A program made the position numbers and the translations under genes. The notes beneath the pieces are model-generated. The model searched no databases and was not told the origin of the DNA. It saw only the letters and a list, made by a program, of their open reading frames with translations. 64,000 bases of DNA. Source: Typhlomys cinereus. Taxonomy: Eukaryota > Chordata > Mammalia > Rodentia > Platacanthomyidae. The DNA is taken from assembly GCA_023101885.1 (NCBI GenBank), contig JALPQD010000005.1, positions 5,053,819 through 5,117,818 of the forward strand, written 5' to 3'. Numbering within the stretch: position 1 is the first letter of the stretch; every line of letters starts with the position of its first letter. This document shows, piece by piece, positions 55,321 to 64,000 of this stretch.

Positions 55321-55767
55321 CTCGAGCCACTCTGATCATCTCAACAACAGAACAGGAACCAGGACAGAACCCGTGGCCCAAAGTCTTCGTCTTTCACTAA
55401 CTCTATCTCCACCCCGCCCCCCTGCATTCTCCCCTCTTCCCTTGCTTCTGTTTCTTCTTGTCTCCCTTTATTGGGCATTTTGCAAAAACTCGAATACCGT
55501 GAGGAATAAATTATCTACTGAGTAACTTAGAAACCAACTCTCATTGCAAAGAATGTAAAATCTACCCTTACTTACCCATCCATACTTCATATTGTCACTG
55601 AGCAAAATGTCAGATCTCCATTGTTTAAAAAAAGTAGGTGAACCACTTTTCCTTATTTCTTAACTCATGGTTTGCTATGTCTCAAAAAGATATGTTATAT
55701 ATAATTTTCACACCATTTCTCCAGGCTGCCCCCTTTTCCTTCCTCCTCCCTCTTTTCTCCTTCTAAT

Positions 55768-56029
55768 CCATATTTATTTATTTATTTTTGTGAGTGTAGG
55801 TGTATGTAGAAGTAGGCACTGTGTGTGTCTGTGGAGAGTTCAGGAGTCATCTTGGATTGTTCTACCTCTTTATTGCTTTGCTGTGGGGTTTTCCAGATTC
55901 AGCCTTTCAGGGAGGGAAGTGGAGGTCACTGCCATATACCCCTGGCATTTTTTTTTTAATGTGGGATCTGAACTCAGGTCCTTTTGCTTATGAGGGAAAG
56001 GCTTCACCCCTGAGCCATTTCTCCGGCCC
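55768..56029 (-). repeat. DIP-like SINE
   Basis: TATTTATTTATTTATTTTT tail with only a short GT stretch, full body and head ending 'ccatttctccggccc'. Confidence 0.88.
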
Positions 56030-56594
56030 CCCTTCCATTTACTTTTTATTGTTTGTTTGTTTTAGGAAACACAGGACTACAAAGGAGCTTCAGGTCCTTT
56101 CTGTATCTCTTTCCCATTTCAGCTGCTAGCTTGTTAAAATGCAGAGTTTACTCAAGTATAGTTCTTTTACAACCCCCACCCTTTTTTAAAAGTCCCTCAA
56201 TTCTAGACCCCATCTCAGACAATAAAAATTGGTTATCCTAGTCATTTACATTGGAAAAGTAGAATGGATACACAAAAATCTATTTGTAGTAAGAAACCAA
56301 ATTTAAGTACCGGATATTATTTAATTAGACAAACTCTAAAATCCAAACGATAACAGAGACTTGTTTGTATAACACTGATAAGGCTTGGATCCCAGGTGGA
56401 CATTGCTCTTGGGAATGGTTTCCCATAGGGCGAGCTGTAACTGTTGTTAAGAAGCAAACACAGGCAGACACAACGGGCATAATGGAGATTACCAGGGAAG
56501 GCGGACCCAATGCAAGCGAGCAAACAAACCCATAGTCCTGGTCAAATTGTCATAGAATTTCATCTATTTTGACTTTACAGCGAGAAGTAATTTT

Positions 56595-56659
56595 AAACTT
56601 TAGTTATTTATGTGTGCGTGTGTATGTGCGTGTGCATGTGCATGTGCGTGTGTGTGTGC

Positions 56660-56690
<31 letters not shown>

Positions 56691-56910
56691 ATGCGCGTGC
56701 GGGTGTCCCTGTGGAGGACCAAGGGTATCTTGGGAATCCTCCTGCATTGCTTCTATCTCCTTTTTTTGCTTCTCTCTGGGATTTTCCAGGCTCTGAAGTG
56801 CAGGCCGCTGCCGTTTCTACCTAGCGTGTTTACTTGGGACCTGGGATCTGAATTCAGGACCTCTGCCTGTGAGACAGAGTCTTAACTCCTGAGCCATCTC
56901 TCCAGTCCTT
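56595..56910 (-). repeat. DIP-like SINE with 13-bp target-site duplication
   Basis: Flanked by GAGAAGTAATTTT at 56582-56594 and 56911-56923. TG-rich tail (56610-56690), body with a ~30-bp internal deletion, head ending CTCCAGTCC. Confidence 0.94.
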
Positions 56911-57303
56911 GAGAAGTAATTTTGCAACTTGTCCCTCGTCCTGGAATGAAAAGAGCTATGACTAATGAAAACACCGCTTCTGTGTTCCTTTGGAGGCCTG
57001 CTACATTCCTGAGCATTATGAAATCGTGTCTTCTCTGGCAGGTCGTGGGAGCTGTTACGCAGGGCTGTCCACTGCCTCTGACGTCACCTGAATCCTGACA
57101 TTGAACTTTCCTCTGGCACAGAAGTGTGTGAGTTCCTGCACCCTGGCCTGGGGAAACTGGGTGTGGGGTGCCTCACACTGCATTTACATGTTAGATGGAG
57201 GACCCTTCAAGCTACTGATTGGCCACTTTTATCTTTGTAGCTCAAAACCTAGTCTTCAGCCAGCGGAAGCATTCAGAGAAAGAAGTAAACATAGGAACTC
57301 TTT

Positions 57304-57308
57304 AAACT

Positions 57309-57391
<83 letters not shown>

Positions 57392-57616
57392 TGTGTGTGT
57401 ACCAGAGGGTACTGTATGTCCCTGTGGGAGCCCGAGGGTGACTTAGGGAATTAGCCTGGATTGCTTCACCTCCTTTTTACTTTGCTCTGTGATTTCTCAG
57501 GCAGGCCACCAATCTTTTTTTTTTTTTTTTTTTTTTAAACATGGAACCTGGGATCTGAACTCAGGACCTTCTGCTTGGGAGGCAGAGTCTTAACCCTTGA
57601 GCCATCTCTCCAGGCC
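57304..57616 (-). repeat. DIP-like SINE with compound simple-repeat tail
   Basis: The tail is a compound array: (TTGA)n 57312-57347, (AG)n to ~57388, then GTGTGTGT, followed by a body with an internal poly(T) run (57515-57536) and the head ending CTCCAGGCC. Confidence 0.88.
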
Positions 57617-57689
57617 TACTAGTCTAACTTCACAGAGTGTAGGCTTACTTAGGAAGCCAGTCCTTCATGTCCCACCTCATTTTTTTCTT

Positions 57690-57760
57690 GCTGGGGAGGG
57701 AACCCTGCTCAGTGTGAGGCGAGGCAAGCGTGCCCCCTCATAGCTGCTCTCCAGAGTTTT
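57690..57760 (-). repeat. ID-type SINE remnant
   Basis: 'ttgctggggagggaaccc' and 'gcgaggcaagcgtgcccc' read as a reverse-complement ID element with a T-rich tail. Confidence 0.5.
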
Positions 57761-59170
57761 TACTTTTCTCATGTGGTTGTTGTTATTGGACCCACCCCAG
57801 TATTAGGATCCTCAGCTTTTTCTGCCTAGGGCCTAATATTTCCCCTCTCCCGGTCCTTTTCACACTGAATCCTCTTGTTTCTTTGTCCAAATGGATTTTG
57901 AGTTAAGATTTCAGTGGTGAGTATAGACATGTACATGTTGCTCTTGAGTTAGCAGGTAGAACTGTTCCCAGAAAAATTCAGAGGACTCGCTCTTCAGATT
58001 GACCTCTAGATTAGTGCTTTTCACCTGGGTGTGAAAGGTGCACATATATCCCCTATTCTGGCTTGAGGGAAATAACTGCATGGAAAAGTAATATTGTTTC
58101 AGTCAATCACAATGTATGTGATGTGATGTGATGTATGTGAGAGAGAGAGACAATTAGCTGTATTCCACATTTAAATATTTAAAATTTTCAATAGCCTATG
58201 ACTAGCAGAAAATTTATTACATTAAGGCAACCTTAGAGATCTGACATGTAGCTGATATTTTCATAGCATGAGAAATATCAAGCTGACATTACGCTGTCTC
58301 TGTGACGATTAGTTCTAAATGTCAGAGTGCAGAGACCTAGTCATGGGACTGCTGTGTCAGTTTCGGAGACATTCACATCGACTTTTTATTTAAACACACT
58401 AAGTGAAGTATGAAAAGCAGGTTAAGAAATCAACAGAGAAAGGAAAAGCAAAGACAAAACCTATCAACCAGAACATTTTAAACACAGTAATAGATTGCCA
58501 TACCTGTCCACAGACCCCTGCTGACGGTAGAATCCAGCTTCGACCTCCACGTGCTGGTGACAACTGTAATCTGGCCATATCTAATTCGCTCACATCTCAC
58601 ATTGAACTCAAAAAATTAAAAAATATAATAGGGTGAGAACTATTCAATTACTAGGTAGACTGTCTTTAAGAAATAAATTAAATAACTTAATGTTTCCCCG
58701 TCCCTTATAACAGTGACATTGGACTTCAAACTAAAATCAAATAACTTAGTGATATCTTAAATTAAAAACCTGTTTGGTTCTCCAAGTCTCCTTAGCAGTT
58801 GATTATGAATGTGCTGAACTTATGAACTCCTGCTGTTTGGAAATAACTCAAAGGAATTCTTTTTTCTTTCCCTTTCTTTTAAAACAAATTGACCACATTA
58901 TAGATAATTATGAGTTTAAATAAACTTCTGTCTTTCCAATTGTGTGCACAGGGGGCCTCCTAATTGCTTGGGGTCACTGGTGTCTCAAGGCATCCTCTGA
59001 GAAATCGTTTCCTCTGCAGTCCATCTCGTCCGACTTCTTTCTGTTCTCGGAAGTCCCTATCTTTTTGTCAGCAAATTTCCCCCCTTCCCTTTTTTAACAG
59101 TGAAGAAGGACATTGGTGATGGTACTATGGATTGTCTCTTAAAGTTGGGCAAGTTGACTCATTATACAAA
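57761..59170. other. intergenic stretch without recognised features
   Basis: AT-rich unique-looking sequence; a short GATGT tandem (about 58116-58135) and a GAGAGAGAGA tract (58140) are the only simple repeats. No gene evidence. Confidence 0.4.
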
Positions 59171-59174
59171 TATT

Positions 59175-59375
59175 TTGTTAGAGAGAGAGAGAGAGAGAAA
59201 CAGACAGAAGCGGTTGAGAATAGACATGCATATGTCATGATGCTCATGTGGAAGCCAAAGAACAGCTTTCAGAAATGAGGTTTTGTCTTCCATTGTGTGG
59301 CTTCCAGAAATCAAACGTAGGTCTTCAAGTTCACACAAAGTGCCTTTACCTGGCCAAGCCATCTTGCCTGTCCAA
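59175..59375 (-). repeat. B3-like SINE fragment with AG tail
   Basis: (GA)n tail (59178-59198), 'gctcatgtggaagccaaag', 'ttccagaaatcaaacgtagg' and 'ggccaagccatcttgcctg'. Same arrangement as at 5.3 and 62.5 kb. Confidence 0.55.
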
Positions 59376-60253
59376 AATGTTATTTCTGATACCCACAAGC
59401 TGTGGATCTCCCCAATCAAGATGCCAAATTTTATTTTATTTTTTACTTAAAAAATGAAGTAGACAGAAGTAACTTGCCAGTCTGCAATTATTTGTTCATT
59501 AGCAAGGAAACTGTACCAGAATGGATCACTGCCTGGTAATCCTGTCTGTATTTGCCGATATGACTAAGTCTTGGTGAAAATTCCAAGGAAACCTTCATTG
59601 AATGCCAGGACGACACATTGTTGTGTGAGCACCTAAAGCCATCAAGACCAAACACAAACATGAAGAAGTTAGGCTTTATACTCTTGGATCTCATTCCCAA
59701 GAGCCAGAGGAGTCTCCCCTTTCTGCATCTTTTATGAGAAGGAGGTCACGACCCTCAGAGTCAGTGACCAGTTCAGAATCTCGCGGGTCATTACTGAGCG
59801 GAAGAGGCTTTTCTGGGCTCCTTCCAGGGTCACTAACAGCGGCGAGAGGGCAGAGCATTTATTTTGCTGGCTGTGGGGGTCTCGGCCGTGAAGCTCAAGC
59901 TCCACAAGGCCTTGTTTGCTTTATTCACCCCCACTCCAGCATTCCAAGGTGATGACATTGGGAGGTTCAAAGCCAGGGAGCTGTTTGGGGCTTTGCTGGA
60001 AATCCTCACTCAGCTCCAAAAGGCAGCAGGTGTGTGGTCAAGACTCCAGGGTGTGGCCTTTGACTTCGGAGGGAAGAAACCCTGAGCAGGATTCTTGCAC
60101 CAGCGCCCCGCCCCGCCCCGGCCCCGGCCCCGGCCCCGGCCCCGCCCCGGCCCCGCCCCTACGAGGGCCTTCCCATCTCAGCTTCCCAGGCCCCGCCCCT
60201 CACAGCCCGCCCGCAGTTCGTCCCTCCCCTTCCCCCGCCCCTTTCTTCTCCCT

Positions 60254-60440
60254 ATTGGTAACGCCCCTCATAGCCCCGCCCCCCTAAGGTGCTTCCTGCC
60301 CTCGCCCCGCCCCCTCCGCGCTCCGCCGGGCTGTGAGGCTGGAGCGCCCCCCGGTGGCCACGCGCCGGCTCTGCCGCTGGTGGCGCGAGCGGTGCCGGCG
60401 GAAGCTGCCCGAGCCTCCGGGCCGCGCGGCTATGGCGGAG
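60254..60440 (+). promoter_or_regulatory. Rwdd3: Rwdd3 core promoter and 5' UTR
   Basis: Visible motifs are an inverted CCAAT box (ATTGG, 60254-60258), GC boxes at about 60272-60312, an ETS-like GGCGGAAG (about 60397-60404), and ATGGCGGAG at the start codon, which resembles a YY1 site. No TATA box is seen. Transcription probably begins between 60320 and 60420, but the exact site cannot be read from sequence. Confidence 0.6.
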
Positions 60441-60516
60441 GCCGTGGACGAGGAGCTCTCGGCGCTGGCCGCGATTTTCTGCGGGCCCCACGAGTGGGAG
60501 GTGCTGAGCCGCTCAG
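60432..60516 (+). CDS. Rwdd3: RWDD3 (RSUME) first coding exon
   Basis: RWDD3/RSUME is an RWD-domain protein known to enhance SUMO conjugation through UBC9 and to affect HIF-1alpha and NF-kappaB signalling. This exon supplies the first 28 residues plus one base: [16 protein letters not shown], then [12 protein letters not shown]. Human RWDD3 begins MAEPVQEELSVLAAIF and continues to HEWEVLSRS, so the match is nearly exact. The EEL-x-x-L-x-AIF pattern is the usual start of an RWD fold. The ATG has G at -3 and G at +4, a good Kozak context, and the exon ends CAG|GTGAAT, a strong donor. The remaining exons of a ~267-residue protein are not in the window. The neighbour upstream on the same strand is Tlcd4, as in human. 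Confidence 0.96.
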
Positions 60517-62494
60517 GTGAATACCCCCGCGTGCAGCGACGAGGCCGTGCGGCCGCGATCCTCCCCGCCGAGGGAGCTGGGGTCGGATCGGCCAGGGCCG
60601 CAGTGGGGCGGCCACCCCGGGGGTGTGCTTTGGAGGGGCGAGGCCTTGCACCCCGCAGACCACTCCTCCCGCGGGGCATCCTCGGCCTGCCGCTCCTGCT
60701 CTCTCCTTAGGGCGAAATCGGTGCTGACCCCTCCCCATAGAAGTCTGGCTCCCCCACACTGCTCACTGCCCCTCCTAAGCCACTGTCAGCATCCAAGCAG
60801 TAGCCCCCCCTTCCCCCCTCCATCCCCCCCAGGCCATCCCCACCGCTGCGTTGCCCACTAGGCTGTGTCTGCATGTCGGGGCTCCCAGAATTGGCGCAGG
60901 CACGTGGGAGGAAGCCAGGAAATAGGTGTTGGGTGAATCTCTGCGTCCACCCAGGCCTCAGCTATAGTCTCACCTGTTCATATTTCCAAGTGCTTTTCTC
61001 AGCGCCTTTTCCAGCCTGCTGAAAATGGTCGTCAGCTGCAGGCCCTTGCTGGACGCGTTGCAACATGACTGCCTGCAAACATTCTCTTCTGGACCTTACA
61101 GTCTTCAAAGCCTTTTTGATTTTTTTTCTTGTAAATTTTGGTAATGGCTAAAACTCTGTACTGTCATGGACTCCATTCAGGAAAAACAAATATATAAAAC
61201 AAGAAAAGTAAAAAAATTGAAACTGCATGCTGAAAAAGTATTGAGACAGATACCTGAGGCAGAATTCTCAATTTTCACCTAACTGCAAATCTTTACATTT
61301 CGAGGTTAATAGGATTTATCCTTTTGTTGTTATTGTGTGACTGCTATTGAAATCACCTTTCTGACCTTAAGTTGGCTGACCTTTAAAAAGCTAGTCTAAA
61401 ATGTGCTGAACCCGGGAAGCCTGGAGGAGCCTGTGTCTGGTGTTTGCCATGTGGTGAGTTGTCCACTGGTACTGAGATTGGCTTGGTTTTTCCCTTCTGC
61501 ACATATTCATGAAGCTCTGTGATGTTCCAGGCACCTGTGGAAAAATGCGGGCTGCTTCCTTTTTACTGCCTAAACCTGCCTTGTGCTTTCTGGAAATTTC
61601 TTTAAACATATATGAAAAGATTTATGTCTTTTTAGCTTCTTATCTCTCTTCAGTTTGGATAACATTCCTAACTCATTACTATCACCTTGGTCGACTCCAC
61701 TGATCTCAATTACTTTAGCCTGGGGCAGCTGCTTAAAGGGATCAGTATTGTTTCTGAATTCCTTTATCTTGATTCAGTTGGGACTTTATGGAGAAATGAA
61801 CCTGTTACATCCCAGAACACCTTAAAGAAGTGGTGGTCTAGCTTACACAGCTATGACTAAACATTCAGTGCTGCTCCTAGGCCAGAGGAGAACGCAACAA
61901 AGTAAGTACTGAAAGAAAGACAGGCGTTTCTGAATATTGAGAACACTGTGGGCCTTTTATCTGCTGTTAAATTGAGCATGACTTTCAAGCCATGCCTCCT
62001 AATTAATTTAATTCAGTGCTCTGGCATCAATAAGTAATTGAATTATAAAGAATTCAGTGTAACAACTTAGGACATTTTGTTGCTGAGAGGTTCATTGGAG
62101 ACTAGAACAATTCAGTGATTGACACAGGGATGCGGGAGGCTCACAGCTGGAATTCAGGGGAAGGAGAGGAAGGTCACTGGTACTGGGGAGGAGGACGGAG
62201 CACTCTTCTCATTATTAGAGGAGATGCAGTTTTGGAAATCATCTCACAGACCAAAAAGCTACACAATGAGAGCTAGAGGAACAGCTTCACACGATGTGTT
62301 TGCACGCTGCCTCAGCACCTTCAGAGCGGGCGTTTGCGTATTACTGACACTGGTGTTCAGATTGGACTCCACCCGCTTGCAAGATGGCTCGTGACCGCAG
62401 CACTTGACCCTGTTGGTATGAGAACTTACTTAGCCTTGATCTTGGCTTCTAAAGGCTGGGATGGCCACTTTAGCCTTTCTTTCTTTTAGTTCTC

Positions 62495-62690
62495 TCTTAA
62501 ATATTTTCTTTATTGATGAGAGAAACGCAGAGAGAAAAAGTGCATTCACATCCCGGTGTGTGGGCCGAGGTCATCGAACAACTTTTGAAAGTTGCTTCTC
62601 TCCTTCTATCATGTGGGCTTCTGGGGATTGAACTCGGGTCTTTGGGAACAGGCTCTTTGCCCACTGAACTGTTTCTTTAGCTCTGGTCGT
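62495..62690 (-). repeat. B3-like SINE fragment
   Basis: 'tctttattgatgagagaaacgcagagag' tail, 'tctccttctatcatgtgggc', 'ttctggggattgaactcggg' and 'tgcccactgaactgtttcttta' head. Confidence 0.6.
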
Positions 62691-62734
62691 TGTTGATGCT
62701 GTTGTGCCTCCTTTTTGCTGCCTTCTTCTGTAAC

Positions 62735-63315
62735 TCAGGCAGTTTTAGAGCAGCCATGCTGGGAAGGTCTGTGAAGGGCTTCGGAGGTCCTCTCTCAGGG
62801 CTGGGATTACCCTGAAGGACCCCAAAGCCACCAACTTCCCTCAACCCTCCATTCATGAAATAATATGGAGATTAGCTCTCCATTGTAGAGAAGCCCTACC
62901 ATGAAGTGGGCCCAAAATCAACTGGGCTGGACCCCAATATGAACAGACCAATGAGATGCAGAGGACCAAAAGCTCCAATCAGGTTTGCAGAAACTGGAGC
63001 TAACCAATGAGGAAAAGCCATCTTTCCTAGGTCTCTCTAAACCTATAAATAATCCTGGCCCTGGAAGCCATCTTTGGCTTCCTTGCCTCTCATGTCTGGA
63101 TTCCATGAGCTCCTACCTGAATTTCTCTCATGGATTCCATGCCTGGAGTCCATGAGTTCTCCAGGCTCTCTTGTCCCTCACGATTCACATTCGTGAGTTT
63201 CTTTCTCTCCTCTGATAACCTCTATCTTAATCCTCTATGCGTGTTCTGTTCCAATCTTCGGCTCCCGAACCCAAGAACCCGGACACACACAGACCCCAGA
63301 GGAGACCCTGCATCA
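62735..63315 (+). mobile_element. LTR family C (ERV LTR)
   Basis: 'aactcaggcagttttagagcagccatgctggg' (quoted in part), two CCAAT boxes ('gaccaatgagatgc', 'taaccaatgaggaaaagcc'), TATA box CCTATAAATAATCC (about 63041), the 'catggattccatgcctggag' repeats and a poly(A) region mutated to GATAACCTCTATC. It lies inside Rwdd3 intron 1 in the sense orientation. Confidence 0.82.
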
Positions 63316-64000
63316 TAGGCACATTTTAAACATGGGCAAAAATTCAGCTAAAGCACAAAACAAGCATTTATGTGCATATCTGTGAACTGCCTGAGAGCAG
63401 GAGGAAGAAAACCCGTCCCATGAAGCAAGAGTAAGGTGTTGGGTTTTTTTGGTTTTCTGCAGAGAGGAAGATGTGTTAAAACCAGGATTGTGAGCTTTCT
63501 TTCCCGCATGTGTGACTTCTTCACGGGTCCTCAGGGATTCTCTGACATTATCTTTATGCTTTCGGGGCCACAGCCATTGGATTGTGTTAACTTAGATTCT
63601 GTGGTGTGCGGTAGCTATGGTGAGCCGTAGTATGGTAAGGGAAGGGAGGTGGCTCAGAGCGCAATAAGCCAGTGTCTGCTTGCATGTACGTGTTGCATGA
63701 CCACGATCTTGTGATGTGCAGACTGGAAACGTGTTGTCCAGTGTGGGGAAAGAAGAGCATCAGTGAGAAGCCTGAAGTATACAGGCTGGGGAAGGACAGT
63801 AACAGGCTGCACTTTTGCTTTGTTCAGAGCGCTGTCTCTGTTCAGAAGCCACAGGGTCTTGTACTAGAGCAAATAAAATGGCTTCCTGGGAGACCCCTCA
63901 GTGTGTCCTGCTTCTCGTAGGCATCCTGCAACAAGAGAGGAAAATATCCTTAAAATAGCATTAAAATGGAATCGGGAGCTGAGTTTGGCTCTTAGTTTGA

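Larger units (their letters stand above)
60095..60725. promoter_or_regulatory. Rwdd3: CpG island over the Rwdd3 promoter and first exon
   Basis: The only long stretch in the window with very high GC and abundant CpG. It contains many CCCCGCCCC GC boxes, a (CCCCGG)n-like array at about 60107-60160, and the first coding exon. The sharp contrast with AT-rich flanks on both sides marks a TATA-less housekeeping-type promoter. Confidence 0.93.
60517..64000 (+). other. Rwdd3: Rwdd3 intron 1 (partial)
   Basis: Starts at the donor GTGAAT and runs off the window. I searched for coding sequence of the rest of the RWD domain and found none. The first 200 bases belong to the CpG island; 60726-62490 and 63316-64000 show no recognised repeat or gene. 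A B3-like SINE and a family C LTR lie between. Confidence 0.85.

Noticed and set aside
59864..60085. 73-codon open frame upstream of Rwdd3 with a regular-looking sequence
   Set aside because: It lies in the shore of the CpG island, matches no known family, and has no splice context linking it to exon 1.
60284..60759. Long open frames on both strands through the CpG island
   Set aside because: High GC removes stop codons; only the short Rwdd3 exon 1 frame has homology and a correct donor.
1..64000. CRISPR arrays, operons, bacterial promoters or phage genes
   Set aside because: The window is clearly mammalian; the direct repeats present are microsatellites, a minisatellite and interspersed repeats without unique spacers.
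60517..64000. Second coding exon of Rwdd3
   Set aside because: No sequence matching the rest of the RWD domain was found; it probably lies downstream of the window.

Overview
The window is mammalian nuclear DNA, almost certainly from a rodent. It holds spliced exons, a CpG-island promoter, long CA/TG microsatellites and dense tRNA-derived and B1-type SINEs. The commonest SINE has a B2-superfamily head (GGGCTGGAGAGATGGCTCAG, with Pol III A and B boxes) but a body that is not murine B2. I read it as DIP-like, the B2 relative reported from jerboas and allies, so a dipodoid rodent is my best guess. That species call is an inference and was not checked against a repeat library.

Two genes are supported, both on the + strand. 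The first is the 3' part of Tlcd4 (Tmem56): a 74-nt internal exon (11456-11529), a 6-kb intron, and the last coding exon (17537-17852, stop TAA). A probable ~5-kb 3' UTR follows and ends near a poly(A) signal at 22883. The second is exon 1 of Rwdd3 (RSUME; ATG 60432, donor 60517) inside a CpG island. The order Tlcd4 then Rwdd3 on one strand matches the human chr1p21 arrangement, where a TMEM56-RWDD3 read-through transcript is known. Upstream Tlcd4 exons and downstream Rwdd3 exons were not found and probably lie outside the window.

Layout: 1-11455 is Tlcd4 intron with SINEs, LTR fragments, a minisatellite and a U2 snRNA fragment. 11456-22905 holds the last two Tlcd4 exons and the SINE-free 3' UTR; the intron between the exons carries an old L1 split by younger sequence. 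22906-60100 is a 37-kb intergenic repeat field. It contains about 25 DIP-like SINEs, three LTR families (A and B, MaLR/ERVL-like; C, a classical ERV LTR with TATA box and AATAAA), two L1 3' ends and many microsatellites. 60100-60720 is the Rwdd3 promoter and CpG island, and the rest is Rwdd3 intron 1.

I found no convincing new gene system. The points most worth a second look concern genome dynamics: a target-site duplication shared by an L1 and an inverted SINE, nested insertions that order the activity of the LTR and SINE families, an inverted pair of similar ERV LTRs with variable internal repeats, and a possible conserved element at 52.5-52.8 kb.
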